NCBI GenBank assembly: GCA_963383645.1
Contig: OY726578.1
Location: 19,008,092 to 19,072,091, forward strand
Reading direction: 5' to 3'
DNA: 64,000 nt
Source: Muscardinus avellanarius
Lineage: Eukaryota; Chordata; Mammalia; Rodentia; Gliridae
Shown here in pieces: positions 10,290 through 21,981 of the stretch. Below the pieces are notes generated by a model. It did not search any database, had not been told where the DNA came from, and was given only the letters and a program-made list of their open reading frames with translations. A program made the translations under genes and the position numbers. The stretch's first letter is position 1; every line of letters starts with the position of its first letter.

Positions 10290-10480
10290 CAGAATTTATA
10301 AGCAGAAAGTGCCCGAGTCCTCCCTCTAGTTGTGCGACCTTGGGCAATTTTCTTAAACGTTCCTAAGCCTCTGTCCCCTGATTCATAAAACAGGGGTGCC
10401 ATCAACGCCCTGCGCGCCCTGCTCTCGCTGTGGAATCCACTGGAGAAGTGGTTTCTGGTAGTAGGCGTCCTTGCAGCAGC
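10290..10480 (+). mobile_element. MIR element
   Basis: TTGTGCGACCTTGGGCAATTT, TTCCTAAGCCTCTGTCCCC and GATTCATAAAACAGGGGTGCC follow the MIR consensus order. Confidence 0.75.
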
Positions 10481-11483
10481 ACAAAGCTACCTGTCTATCC
10501 AGTCGCACCTGGTTACTAACGCAGACAGACCCAGATGCGCGGCGCTCTTTCCTCTTTGCCGTTACCATAGCACTCCTTCACAACCCCGTCGCTTGGGCTG
10601 GCTGAGATCCGAGTGCTGATACATTTGAAGTGTCCCTATAATAAAAATAGCAGTGACAGCACCCATTTTGTTGTTCACTTAGCCATCTATAAAACTGTCC
10701 TCCAACGCCCGGCACTTTCTGTAGATCAATTACTTTGTTTTTATCCAGTGCTGCTTCAATTTAGAGGTCAGTCACTTGGCTCTTTCTAAGCCAAACCTAC
10801 CAGCTTGCACCAGCGGCCCCGCCGCCTGATCCCGCCTTTGCGCACTCCACGTTCGTGGGGTGGAGGCACGCGCGGCTTGGTACGTTTCCTCCCCTCCTCC
10901 CTTCTCACCATAGATTAAAAATCATCACCTTCCAGTATAAGAGGCAAGAGGAAAGGGGCATTTCCACGTAAGAACAGGATAAGTTCCAGTGTGCGTATTT
11001 CTATCAGTGACTGTCTCTCTCAAGTCTCAGCCATCCGCAGAATTACTGGGATAAAAAAAATATTCACTACCTGTGAAGCCTGGACCGGGTTTCTGGTTCC
11101 TAACGTGGGTTAGTGTGTTTCAGGGCCACCTTCTCGGCATACAAGGAAAATGATTAGGGAAAGTAACTGCCGAATCAACAAGATGGGTTATTAACAGTCC
11201 CATCAAAAATGTGCTCTGAGGTCGGGGGGACTTAATCAAAGTCCTTCCCTCTTGTTCCAAGAAAAACCCTCATGAGGGTGGGAAGGGCTCTGCAAAGTCT
11301 TCATGCTGGGCTCGCGGATTTTCAGAAAATCACTTTGGAAACATTCCGTTTCTCATAGACTCATGTCACATGGCCCAAATAGTCCGAACTAGTTGAAAGT
11401 TCTTCTGTGACTTCTCTTTCCTTTGTCACGAATGGACTCATCACTCTAGAGCTCAAGACACTGTCTTTCTTTCCTTTTTGTTT
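10481..11483. other. 1-kb unique block
   Basis: Free of recognisable repeats. Contains a GC-rich patch at 10800-10880 and AT-rich sequence elsewhere. No exon signature was convincing. Confidence 0.45.
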
Positions 11484-11669
11484 GGCCGGGCGTGGTGGGC
11501 ACACTTGTCATCCCCGCTCTTGGGAGGCAGAGACAGGAGGATCGCGCTGGTTCGGAGCCAGCCGCGCTGGCTTAAGAGACCCTGTTTCCAAATAAAAATA
11601 TAAAATAGGTCTGGGAATGGAGCCTGGAGGTAGAAGGGCTTCCAGGAACCCCAGTACCACCAAAAAAAT
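11484..11669 (+). mobile_element. young B1-dID SINE
   Basis: Short-subfamily copy (AGCCGCGCTGGCTTAAGAGA, then GGTCTGGGAATGGAGCC). The right monomer is abbreviated. Confidence 0.92.
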
Positions 11670-11805
11670 ATCTTTAATTGGCTTTTAATGTGTATCTATA
11701 GGGTCAGAGTACACTGTAAAATTTTGAGCAGATCAGGGTAGCTGGCATGTTCACCACTTCAAGCGTTTATCTTTTCTTCTCCTTCCCTTTCTCTCTCTCT
11801 CTTTT

Positions 11806-12010
11806 TGGGGGAAGTGGTGGCACTGAGGATAGAACCCAGGGGCATTCCACCTTTGCACTAAACCCCAGTCCTATTTTATTTTTATTTGGAAACAGGGTCT
11901 CACTAGGTTGTTGAGCGCTCACTACTTGCCGAGGCCACCCTTGATCCCGCGATCCTCCTGTCTCAGCCTCCGAGTACTGGGGTTACAGACATGTGCCACC
12001 ATACCCGGCT
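11806..12010 (-). mobile_element. B1-dID SINE inside the old L1
   Basis: Complete dimer (GGTGGCACTGAGGATAGAAC to GTGCCACCATACCCGGC) with a CT-rich tail side. Confidence 0.88.
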
Positions 12011-12030
12011 TCTTTCTTTGCTTTCTTTTT

Positions 12031-12102
12031 TGTGCTGGGAATGGAACCCAGGGCCTTTGGCCTGCTAGTCAAGTATGCCACGACTGAGCTACAATATCCA
12101 GC
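12031..12102 (-). mobile_element. ID element, minus strand
   Basis: Free ID with TGTGCTGGGAATGGAACCCA and CACGACTGAGCTACAATATC. A tRNA-Ala-derived monomer without B1 partner. Confidence 0.8.
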
Positions 12103-12591
12103 TTTTATCATTTCTTTATATTAGAACCATTTGAAATCCTTTTATATTAGAACCACTTCTTTATATTAGAACCATTTGAAATCCCTTCTACTCGATATTT
12201 AGAAATGTACAATGGGTTGTATTCTACCATAGTCACCCTACTACGCTGTAGAACAATAGCCGTTTTCCCTCCCATTGCAGTGCGCATGCCAAGGGCCCGT
12301 GAGCCGTCCTTTGTCTACCCCGCCACACACCTCCCCGCACACGTTTACTTTCGTGATCTAGCCTATCGAGTCATTCCTATATAGCATTTTCCCTGTCATG
12401 CAGCCATCCATATCTAGCTTTTGTAGGGAGGGGGACTCAATCTTAATAAATGATTATTTATGACTTAGATTAGTTTTGTTTTGCTTACCTTTAAAATTGG
12501 CTCCCCATAGAAATGTCTTAAATGAGGTCAAATTTTCAGTCTAAACCTCTCAGTACCTTATTCAACAAGATGACAAATATCTATAGACGAA

Positions 12592-12818
12592 CCCTTCCTT
12601 CCTTTCTTCCTCCCTTCCTTCCTCCCTCCCTCCCTCCCTCCCTTCCTTCCTCCCTCCCTTCCTTCCTCCCTCCCTCCCTTCCTTCCTTCCTTCCTTCCCT
12701 TCTCCTTCCTTCCTTCCTTCCTTCCTTCCTTCCTTCCTCCCTCCCTCCCTTCCTTCCTCCCTCCCTCTCTTCCTTCCTTCCTTCCTCCCTTCCTTCCTCC
12801 CTTCCTTCCTTCCTTCCA
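12592..12818. repeat. (CCTT/CCCT)n polypyrimidine microsatellite
   Basis: About 227 bp of pure pyrimidine on the plus strand, lying at the tail of the SINE at 12819. Frames of 87-126 codons across it are artefacts. Confidence 0.96.
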
Positions 12819-13014
12819 CACTGGGGATTAAACCCTTGGGCATTCCACCTCCTAGCTACACCCCTATCCCTTTTGAAATTTTTTAGTTGGAACAGGGTCT
12901 AATCAGTCCGCCGAGTGTCTGAGGCTGGTCTCAAACCTGCGATCCTCCTGTCTCCGCCTCCCAAGCGCTGGGATAGCAGCCCCCCCCCCACCGCCGTGCC
13001 TGGCTTAAACTGCT
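12819..13014 (-). mobile_element. B1-dID SINE with C-run
   Basis: ID monomer (CACTGGGGATTAAACCC), B1 monomer ending GCCGTGCCTGGC. A run of ten C at about 12981-12990 interrupts the B1 end. Confidence 0.87.
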
Positions 13015-13364
13015 TTTTCTGAGGCCGTCTCATTCTTTAGAGTCCTTTGAATTCAAAGGAGGGATTGGAAGAGTCTGGACAGGGAGCAGAACGAAGCCCC
13101 AAGCAGAGCAGTTGTAAAACACATTTGCATCCTGGACACCGACACCCAACAGGGAGATGTGTACGTGTTTACGTGAACTGACTGAAGTATAGCACACATA
13201 CGGAAAAGTGAACAAATAATTTTTACAAACGAGACTTTTGTGAATTTCACAAGGTGAATGCAGCTCCCTTTCTAGCCTCTCCCAGCCTGGACCGCGCGGT
13301 TTGCAGCAGCCTCACTGCGGTCCCGGGGACCGCCGCCATCCCGGCTTGTGACGGCAGAGGCCGG
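13015..13364. other. unique DNA rising to CpG-rich sequence
   Basis: AT-rich up to about 13250, then GC- and CpG-rich at 13290-13364. I see no gene model. Confidence 0.4.
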
Positions 13365-13409
13365 GCATCCCTGCGTGGTGCATCCCTGCGTGGTGCATCC
13401 CTGCGTGGT
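13365..13409. repeat. 15-bp tandem triplication
   Basis: GCATCCCTGCGTGGT occurs three times exactly (13365, 13380, 13395) inside a CpG-rich stretch. Confidence 0.95.
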
Positions 13410-13628
13410 GCTCGCCGGGCCTCGCGGCGCGCCCTCCTGCGTGCTCGGCCTCCTCCGCCCAGTGCTGGGCTGGTTGGGCCGGTCTGTGCTGGTGTCTGTA
13501 GCACTGGTCACTACCCAGCATGAGCCTCGCCATACTGTTTCTTTATTCATCTCGGTTGTTTCTGTGTTTCCTAGTGAAAACACTCAGTGTTATGTTGTCC
13601 TTGAAGGTAACCTTGTGTGTGAGGAGAT

Positions 13629-13776
13629 GACTGGGGATGGAGCCCAGGGGCGCTCACCTCCAAGCTGCACCCCTAGCTGTATTTTAGTTTAGTTTTTCCT
13701 TAAAACAGGGCCTTGCTAGGTTGCTGACTCTCAGTACATGCCGAGGCTATCCTCGAACCTTCTGTGATCCTTCTGT
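13629..13776 (-). mobile_element. B1-dID SINE, truncated
   Basis: ID monomer (ACTGGGGATGGAGCCCAGGG) and about 80 bp of B1. The B1 5' end is missing. Confidence 0.82.
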
Positions 13777-14163
13777 AAGTCTTACCCGCTCCTTGTTCGG
13801 TCTTGTCTTTTTAGCATTTTCTGGACAATTTGCTTGGGTGTCTAGAAAATCTGTGTGTGTGAGGTTCACGGAGCAGACGCGGTGGCCGGAAGAACACGCT
13901 CGGCAGCTCTGTCTGTGGTCGGCGCTCCTGCCCCTTCCCGCAGGGGAGCAGCCTCGGGCCTGGGTCACCTGCTTCCACCTCTGCCTGGGCATTTCCACTG
14001 TCCCGCCTTCACGCTCCCATGTTTGCCCCTTTAGCTCTGTGTGACTTGCCGTTAAGCCTGTAGATAACTCTCTTAATTGTTACATTTTTATAACCTCAGT
14101 TTGGTAATTTTAAGATAGATTTTAGTTCTCTGATGAAATTCTCTATCTTGTCTTTTTCCTCTT
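13777..14163. other. unique DNA, nothing recognised
   Basis: Single-copy sequence with frames of 83-107 codons and no similarity I recognise. Confidence 0.4.
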
Positions 14164-14324
14164 TTGTGGCACTGAGGATTGGACCCAGGGCCGCACAGCG
14201 GCAAGGGCTCCATTAAACCCCACCCCAGCCCGTCTTTTCTCTCACTAAGTTGCTCAGCCTCAAGCCTGCAGTCTTCCTGCCTCGGCCTCCCAGGGAGCTA
14301 AGGTCACAGGTGTGTGCCACATAT
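14164..14324 (-). mobile_element. B1-dID SINE, older
   Basis: TTGTGGCACTGAGGATTGGA to TCACAGGTGTGTGCCACAT; the linker is shortened. Confidence 0.82.
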
Positions 14325-15204
14325 CGTGTAACTTTTAAGCGGCCATATTAATAACAATTATTTTAAGTATCATGTCCAGTAACTTAACAGCTTTGTCTCT
14401 TGGCCTCTTGTAGCTCCAGGCACAATTTTAATAGGGTGCTGGCATCATGTACAAAACTGTTAAAACAGTCTCCATGGCATTAGCCCCCTCCAGGAGTGTC
14501 TGGAGTAGGAGCAGGTGGTCTGACTTTGGTCAGTGAGGTATTTTAAGGCTGGTTCGGGTCAGACCCGTTTCTGTCCACCTTTCTCTTGGGCTTCAGTCCT
14601 TCAAGAGTCCAGCTGTGGTCCTGTGGTGCTCGCCAGTCGCCACCACCATGGCGAACTCGGGACCCAGTGCAGGAGAATGCAGATAACTTGATCTGCTGAA
14701 TTGTCTCCTACTTGTTTCCTCCTCCTGTGGTGTGTGCTGATGACAAAATAGTATAGAACCGTTGAGGTGCCCAGTCTCCACTACGCAGTGCAGTGAGGGG
14801 CGCGGACTCTGTGGTCTGTAGAGCTGGCTCTTCAAAGCCTGGTTCCGTCCGTAGCTCTGAAGCTCACTTTTACCTGCCTGGTCCCATGGTATTGCTGAGA
14901 GCTCTGCTGAGCTGCTCTGCTTTGCAGTAGCTACTTTATACTTGATCTCTCCACTTTTTCCCCATTACCCTTTCACACTGGACAGTTCTTCAGACGCTGC
15001 TTCGGTGAGTCCCCTTTGTCCAGCACCGTGGTCACTTTGGTCTGGAATGCCTTGATAACAACTCCAGTGTATCTTGGTAAATTAATTTCTTGGCAAATAA
15101 ATTTCTCTATTCTAACTATTCTGTCATAGCTAGAAATAGTTTATTATGTGTTTTTCATTAATGAATATTCTAATTTCTGATATTTATTTATTTAAAACCA
15201 CAGC
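14325..15204. other. unique DNA, nothing recognised
   Basis: Near 900 bp of single-copy sequence; no exon or repeat was supported. Confidence 0.4.
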
Positions 15205-15335
15205 TTTTGGATCAGATAAGGATCTAAGAGAATACCTTGTCCTCTCTTTGTGGCTAAGACAGTGGGGGCTCTGAGAGAGAGAGACCTACCCTAGGACCCT
15301 GGCTAGCTGATGGCGGTTCTCCTATCGGGGCTAGT
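15205..15335 (-). mobile_element. possible MIR fragment
   Basis: AAGACAGTGGGGGCTCTGAG and CCTGGCTAGCTGATGGCGG resemble reverse MIR. Weak. Confidence 0.35.
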
Positions 15336-15664
15336 CCAAGGCCTTTACCCTGCATCTCTGATCATGTAGTATGTGTGTCTTCTCTTCATTTATTGGGATC
15401 ATAAACCCCATGTAACCACACACTGTGTCATCAACCCAGCCTGCACTGGCCACGTGAGGGTAGAGAACAGCCCCCAGTGTGCAGCTGTGTGGCACTGCTT
15501 GAACCTGGGACCTCTGGGAAGCCGCTGCTGGACACACCCAGCATTGTTTGAACTCCCAGGTGTTCAATGTTTATTCCTTTTGTTGGTGTCGACATGTAAA
15601 GTGAGTTTTTCAAACTTGAGAGGATAGTTCATACAGAACGCTGCCAGGTTTGCTCATCTATGTA
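15336..15664. other. unique DNA, nothing recognised
   Basis: Single-copy sequence between a weak MIR and a SINE. Confidence 0.4.
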
Positions 15665-15677
15665 GCTCTAAAGAAAT

Positions 15678-15863
15678 TATATATTGGTGGCACTGGGGTG
15701 GAACCCAGGGGCTTTCTACCTCCGGGCTACACTCCCAGACCTATTTTATACTTTATTTGGAAACAGGGTCTCACTAAGTAGCTCAGGCTGGCTTCGAACC
15801 TGTGCGATCCTCCTGTCTCAGCCTCCCAAGCGCGGGGATGACAAGCGTGCACCACCACGCCCG
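15678..15863 (-). mobile_element. young B1-dID SINE with exact 13-bp duplication
   Basis: GCTCTAAAGAAAT flanks the element at 15665-15677 and 15864-15876. CpGs are well preserved (GCGATCC, AGCGCGGGG, CACGCCCGG). Confidence 0.95.
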
Positions 15864-15876
15864 GCTCTAAAGAAAT

Positions 15877-17065
15877 ATTTGTAGCCTCAGTGGTTCAGCT
15901 CCGCAAGCACCCCCAGAGAAGTCTGTTTGACTGTGGAACCACCTGCCGAGCGCCAAGGCAAAGAACACTCTCGTCTCGCAACTCACTCTGAGAACCTTCA
16001 GATCATCCACATCTCACGCTGTCGTCATAACAACCAACAACTTCTCTCGCAAAGGACGGACATTTGCTGGAGGTGTGCAGCCCAGCGCACGGCGCCCTCT
16101 CTGGCCCCAGAGTTGATCTGGTGCGTGGACCCCGAGGGCAGGGGCAGTGGCTTCTCCTGTGGCGCGAGGGTGCGTGAGGTCACATCTGGGTTGCACATCG
16201 ACTTGCCTTTGGCTTTAAAGTTAGGGAAAGTGGAACTAGGTGGATAGAAAATGGCACTGATGGGGGCCAATATTGCCTAGTGCTGGCCCTCTGCACTTAT
16301 GAAAGCTACTTTAAACGTCGTGGGGGTTTTCTCTTAACTCTATGACTGAACATAACCTGCCCTCACTGACAGCGTGGGCGAGAGCTCCGGAGCTGCTGTT
16401 GGTCTCCTCTTCTCCAGACGCCGTGTTTGTGAGGGCTGTCTGCTCTGGGTCGTTCTTCTGCTATCACCAGAGCCTTCACTTTATGTGCTCGTGACTTTTC
16501 TCATCTCTCCCTGTTCTGTTTTAGAACAAATGTAACCTTGAATAGTCACATCTGAAATATTTGCTGTTTTTTAAAAAATGCAGTTTTAGCATTCAAACCC
16601 TTTGTCAATGTGTCTCTTACCTTTTTTTCCCCACAAGCATTAAAGGAATAATAAATTGAGTTAGTCAAGGTAAACAACAGAAAGCAAATCAGCAATTCCT
16701 CTGTATGTGTGCCTGGGGGTCATGTAAAAATTCTAGAAGTAGAATTTAGAGATGAAAGGACTCGGGGAGGTCCGGTAGCACTCTGGTTATGCGGATGGCA
16801 AAACCGAGGGGTGCAGGTGCCGGCGGCAGGTGGGATAGTCCAGGGCCGGTCTGCAGGCCTCCCGACTCCCAGCGCAGCGTTCGCCGTCATCCCACTCTTC
16901 CAGCCTGAGGCCGCTGCTCTCCGTTGCCCGCTGCAGCTCAGGCTGCGCCCTGGGCGCGCCTCTCCCTGTTCTGATTGGGTTGATGCTCTTCATGCAGGAC
17001 ATTTCGTTGCCACTTTCCTGTACGAGAGTTCTGCTCGTTCCAGTCATCAGCAGTGAGCCTGCTTC
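15877..17065. other. 1.2-kb unique block
   Basis: No repeats recognised. GC-rich at 16080-16200 and 16760-16990, AT-rich at 16500-16680. Confidence 0.45.
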
Positions 17066-17080
17066 AAGAAAAACTTGAGG

Positions 17081-17293
17081 CCGGGCATGGTGGCGCACGC
17101 TTGTAATCCCAGCATTCGGGAGGCTGAGACCAGAGGATCGCGGTTCGGGGACAGCCTCAGCTACTTAGTGAGGCCCTCCGCAACTCAGTGAGACCCGGTT
17201 TCAAAATAAAGAATAAAAAAAATAGGGCAGGGGGTGTAGCTCGGAGGTCAAATGCCCCTGGGTTCCACCCCCAGACCCACAAAAAAAAAAAAA
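17081..17293 (+). mobile_element. young B1-dID SINE with exact 15-bp duplication
   Basis: AAGAAAAACTTGAGG lies at 17066-17080 and 17294-17308. Long subfamily (CTACTTAGTGAGGCCCTCCG). Confidence 0.96.
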
Positions 17294-17308
17294 AAGAAAA
17301 ACTTGAGG

Positions 17309-17702
17309 AACCCAGCATGGTGGCACTTGCCTATAATCACAGCTGAGAAAGGATTGCAGGCTCCAGGTTAGCCTCAGCAATGTAAGCCACGACTTCAGCA
17401 ACTTAGTGAGATCCTGTTTCAAAATAAAAAATAAAAAGCTTGGGCATGGTGGTGTACACTTGTAATCCCCGCACTTGGGAGGCTGAGACAGGAGGATGGC
17501 GCAGGTTCAAAGCCAGCCACCCTGGCTTAAGAGAACCCTGTTTCCAAATTTAAAAAAATATAAAAAAATAGGTGTCTGGGAGTATAGCACAGAGGTAGAA
17601 GGGTTTCTAGGAACCCCAGTACCACAAAAAATAAAAAATAAATAAAAAGGGTTGGGGGTATAGTTCAGAGGTAGAAGGGCCCGTGGCACAATCACCAGAA
17701 GC
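17309..17702 (+). mobile_element. old B1-dID SINE split by a younger SINE
   Basis: The B1 monomer is at 17309-17436 and its ID monomer at 17649-17702 (GGGTTGGGGGTATAGTTCAG). The younger copy at 17439-17648 sits exactly in the A-rich linker. Confidence 0.88.
17439..17648 (+). mobile_element. young B1-dID SINE nested in another SINE
   Basis: Complete short-subfamily dimer. Linker A-rich sequence repeats on both sides, as expected for a duplication in the host linker. Confidence 0.92.
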
Positions 17703-19781
17703 AGAAAGAAAGGTGGGTGGGGGGGAGAGGTAGGTGGCGGCTTTTCTTTACCCAATAAACTCTCCTTGAAACCACTCTGCTTCTCCAAACTTCTTTTATT
17801 AGCTAGTCTTTCTTAAAAACCTACAGCCCAGAGTTATATAAGGAAGGACATTAAGTCAATTTGCATTTTAAATGCAAGGCCTTATTCACACCATAAGCTG
17901 TTTTATTGTGTTAGAAAAATCAGTATTGGTTCATTATGCCAAAATAAAAAACTCATCCCCCAAGACAGTGCTATTAGCGGTAGCCGGAGAGGTCTGGCTG
18001 GGATGGCCAGTGTCTGTACCAAAATAACTGAAAGAACACAGCCGGGAAGGAGAGACCACGAGGACTTGAAGGCAGAAACTAGAAGTGGAATAAAGAGAGC
18101 AAAGCAATGTGTTTCTGGTTGGGTAGAGTTCCCCTGAGGGGCCCCGAATTCAAATACTCTTTGACGTTCATGTTTGAATCTTCAGCTTCCAAAGGCCACT
18201 GATACCACAGAGACCCAACACTGCGCATGGCTCCTCCGTCTCCTGGGCCTCCAGACGCCTCCTGTTACAGCCTCACGTTTAAAAATAGCAGGGAAATACG
18301 GGGAAACCATGGACTAGCTATAATAAAATTAGTGCTTGCGTGAAAGGCTCTTGCCAGGGAACAGCTTTTAGGCCGGTGCTGCCAGAAGGCCGCTGGGTGT
18401 TGGCAGTCCTCAGGCCTTCACCGAGACCCGAATTAGACATTTTATTAAAGAGATGGTGGCCTTTCCTTATGATCATGAATGCAAGGGAGTCTTTTTAAGT
18501 AATAGGAAAAGAGATCGGAAAAAATAGGCTGTCATAATAAATAAATATGCCACTTTTTCTCCCCCCCCCAAAGAGGTCAGAATTAAATAACTTTGACTAA
18601 AGGAGAAATATTACTGCTTCTCTCAAAAAGACCACAATTAGATGAAGGGTGTTTAGAAGTGAGCAGCTACAGAACCCGGTGTGTACAAGAGGGAGAGCGA
18701 CAGAAAGCCCGCTCGGCGTTAATCCATAAAAGGAAAAAGCAGGAATTGGACGTGGAGGTGTGGCAAGGATCTCCCATTACAGGCATGTTGCGCATCTGGA
18801 ATTCTCATTACCACTCGACAGGAAAACGGATTCTCTTTTAGAACCAGAGATTTTCGGCCTCGTCTGCCACAGGCCCGCTGTGGTTCAGTGGCTCTCGGCA
18901 CCAAGGGTGCGTCACCATGGCCCCTGGCTTCCGTTCCCACATACATCACTAACAGCTGAGTCTGGAAGTTGGTTCACCCTCAAGGCCGCATTTCGGTGAC
19001 CTGGATGACAAGGTTCTCACCTCCCCTCACGAATCAGTCCCTCGAAAGGACAGCCCCACGGCCTGTGCTGTCGGGCCCGTGGCATTCCTTCCCCGCATTT
19101 CTCTGCAATATCCTTGTTTCTAGAAGCCTTGGAAAGAGAGAGCCGGAGAATCCGGGCACCTATCATGTTAGGAGGGCCATTCCAGGGATAAGCACTTTGA
19201 ATCTGAAAGGTGGGATGGGCATCCAGAGCTTTCCTTTTGAGTACACTCTGCTCAGGCTGCAGGGGCCAGACATAAAGTAAATGTGGTCACAGCCTCCATT
19301 TACTTTAATCCCTTGAGTGCACGAGTACGCATCCCTGCTCCGGGGACAGTGAAGAGCCTGTTCTTGAGGGCACGCTGCGCTTCAACATGGCCTCTAGGTT
19401 TAAGTAAGACAGAATACCTGATGTTAAACTTTGAAAATGGCAGCGGAAGGGTTTCTTTGCCACTGACCAGCCCTGGTGCCAAAGGCCTTGCTCTCTGTCC
19501 TGAACTGTTAGAGTGGAATGTGTCGTATAAATCACTTTAGAGAGATTGCAGAAACAGTTACTGAAACCTTGAGCGAAGATGCTTGCATTTAGGAAAGCTC
19601 TAATTGGTACTCTTGGTTTTGATATGCCTGGGGGACGCTCGCTTCTGACTAAGTAATTCAGGTTTAGTTCATGTGTGTTGTGATCGATAGTGAGGCTTCA
19701 TCTGTATGATCCTCCTCTGAACAACTCAAAATATTTCACACATATTTGCATATCAGATGTTCTGATTAATTTTTATATATA
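17703..19781. other. 2.1-kb repeat-free unique block
   Basis: I recognise no SINE, LINE or simple repeat beyond short runs. In a window where SINEs come about every kilobase this is a notable gap. No convincing exon or frame over 103 codons. Confidence 0.55.
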
Positions 19782-20232
19782 TACTTTGGTGGTACTGAGG
19801 ATTGAACCCAGGAGCATTCTACCTCTGAGCTACACCCCTAGACCTTTATTTAATTAATTAATTTATTTAATTATTTATTTATTTATTTATTTTTGCGGTA
19901 TTGGGGATGGAACCCAGGGACATTCTGCCTCTGAGCTATGCCTCCAGCCCTATTTTTATTCTTTATTTTGAAACAGGGTCTCACTGAGTTGCAGAGGGCC
20001 TCACTAAGTGGCTAGGCTACCAGCGAACTGCGATCCTCCTGTCTCAGCCTCCCAAGCGCGGGGATTACAAGTGTGTGCCACTACACCCGGCTTCTCCCAG
20101 ACCTTTAAAAAAATTTTTTTTTTTGAAACAGAATCTCAGTAGGTTACTGGGACTGGCCTTGAACTCGTGATCCTCCTGTCTCAAGACTCCCAAGTAGCGG
20201 GATCACATGCATGTACTACCATACCTGGCCTT
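19782..20232 (-). mobile_element. old B1-dID SINE split by a nested SINE
   Basis: The outer ID monomer is at 19785-19848 and outer B1 monomer at about 20104-20232. The duplicated host motif AGACCTTTA at 19840-19848 and 20099-20107 brackets the inserted copy. Confidence 0.9.
19849..20098 (-). mobile_element. young B1-dID SINE nested in the linker of another
   Basis: TTTA/TTAA-rich expanded tail at 19849-19893, then a complete long-subfamily dimer ending CACTACACCCGGC. Confidence 0.92.
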
Positions 20233-20582
20233 TACTTTTTAGTATTTTATTTCTCCTGTTTGCAAAAAGAATTGGACCCAGGTAAAGAACACAAGATGTC
20301 AATGGCTTGGATCCTCCTCCCAAATCTAGAAATAGAAATTTTGGCTTCCTTTGTTTTCATTTGCCTGGTACCTGGCTGTGTCGATGTTTGAGTGACTATT
20401 AGGAGGGATTATCTAGCTTCTGAAGTTTCTTCTGCATTGATATGCCAAGGTTAGATGCTTGAGAAGCCTGCTGAAGAAGTCTTGCCAGGAAATAAGAAGA
20501 GAAATCTAACTGCTCTTACCTCTCACTAGAAACCAGTGATTCTGTTTAGTTAGGAGGCCAGCTTCTTTCAACATAGAGAATA
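20233..20582. other. unique DNA, nothing recognised
   Basis: About 350 bp of single-copy sequence. Confidence 0.4.
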
Positions 20583-20806
20583 AACTAGGTGTGGTGGCAC
20601 ATGCCTTTAATCCCAGTTCTTGGGAGGCTGAGACAGGAGGATCACAAGTTTGAGATAAGCCTCACCAATTTACCAGGATCCCTCAGCAGCTTAGTGAGAC
20701 CCTGTCCCAAATAAAAATAAAAAACAGGGCTGGGGGCATAGCTCTTAGGTAGAATGCCCCGGGGTTCAACCCCCAGCAATACACACACATGCACGCACAC
20801 GTACAC
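20583..20806 (+). mobile_element. B1-dID SINE with CA-rich tail
   Basis: Complete dimer; the tail has become ACACACACATGCACGCACAC. Confidence 0.9.
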
Positions 20807-21968
20807 TACAGAATAAGATATGTCAGAAACTGAAGCAGACAGCCTGTTGTAGGTCACTCAGCCCAGTGTTTTGTACAGCTTCCTGCCCTCCCATCCCCAT
20901 GCCTAGTTAACAATTACATAATTTTTTTCAAATGGGTCTAATTGTAGGCATTAGGTAGCCTTGCTGTCTCTGATTTGTGGTTTAAAAGAAATACAATAGG
21001 AAAGGCCCCTTGTTTGATGCAGCTGTATTGAGAGCTGATCGCAAACTCATAAGAGCAATGGTTCCCAGATACCTGCTCCTGTGCCGCCCGTGGGCTGGCC
21101 GGGATGCTGTCCTGCTGCCTACCTGCTGGCATCCGGGCTCCTCCAGGGCCAGGAGTCAACATCTCTCAGACATTACTAATCGCATGCACCTGTTCTCTGC
21201 TGCCCAGTCCTGCTGTGTGACAGAAGGACCACACGTCCTCAGGGGCACACGCCCACATGTTCATTTTGCTCACATAGCTCTGATCCCGCGGAGCCCATGG
21301 AGATCACGTAGGGGTCTGCAGCCAGCGTCCCTGGTCCAGCCCAGCCTTGCATCCCCGAGGCCCTCCTCCTGCGCAGGGCACTTGGGCGTGCCCTTCAGAC
21401 GGAGGCAGGGCAAGCGTGTATCGACCTTCTGCTTCACGTTTACCACCATCTTGTCTGCCTAAGCAGGTGGACTGGACCAAGTGGAGTCCTGGCCACATCC
21501 CCAGAGAAAGGAGTAAGGGCTGGGCTGTCAGTGCAGCCGATTCATCGCGGCGCGGTGGCTCAGTTACCAACCAGGAGCGTGGCCGGGGATGACCCTGGCA
21601 GGTTGCAGGTGCTCTGGGGTGTGTCCTCCTTAGGATTCCTTTCAAGAAAGGCAGAAACTTGCTGTCCCGTCGTCCAGAGGAGGAGCAGGACAGATGGAAA
21701 CTGGACTCTGTCTATCTGATACTGTCTACTGACAACCACCTACAAGAGGAATCCTTAACCATTCTAATAATTCCTGAGTCCCAGGGGTCACAGAGTGTGT
21801 GCAGTGTCTCCCCTGAGGGAGGGGACATCATCTCTGCCTTGCAGCTGTGGGCAATGCCCTCTTCAAGGAGACAAGTAGCCGACCTGGTACCTCGTACCTC
21901 TTTGCATTTTCTCTTTCTGCAAAGACTGTCTGGGAGGAAGTGAATTAATGAGCACTGAGAGGCCATTC
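20807..21968. other. 1.2-kb unique block
   Basis: No repeat recognised. Frames up to 150 codons on both strands, mutually overlapping, with no known domain. Confidence 0.45.
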
Positions 21969-21981
21969 GAAAAACTACAGT

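Larger units (their letters stand above)
11675..12420 (-). mobile_element. old L1 3' UTR, interrupted
   Basis: 11675-11800 and 12105-12420 match the L1 3' UTR in reverse (GTACACTGTAAAATTTTGAG; then TTTAGAAATGTACAATGGG and ATAGTCACCCTACTA). The SINE at 11806 and ID at 12031 interrupt it. A local triplication of TTTATATTAGAACCA lies at about 12117-12175. Confidence 0.65.

Noticed and set aside
12522..12902. Ser/Leu/Pro- and Gly/Arg/Glu-rich frames on both strands
   Set aside because: They translate the CCTT microsatellite.
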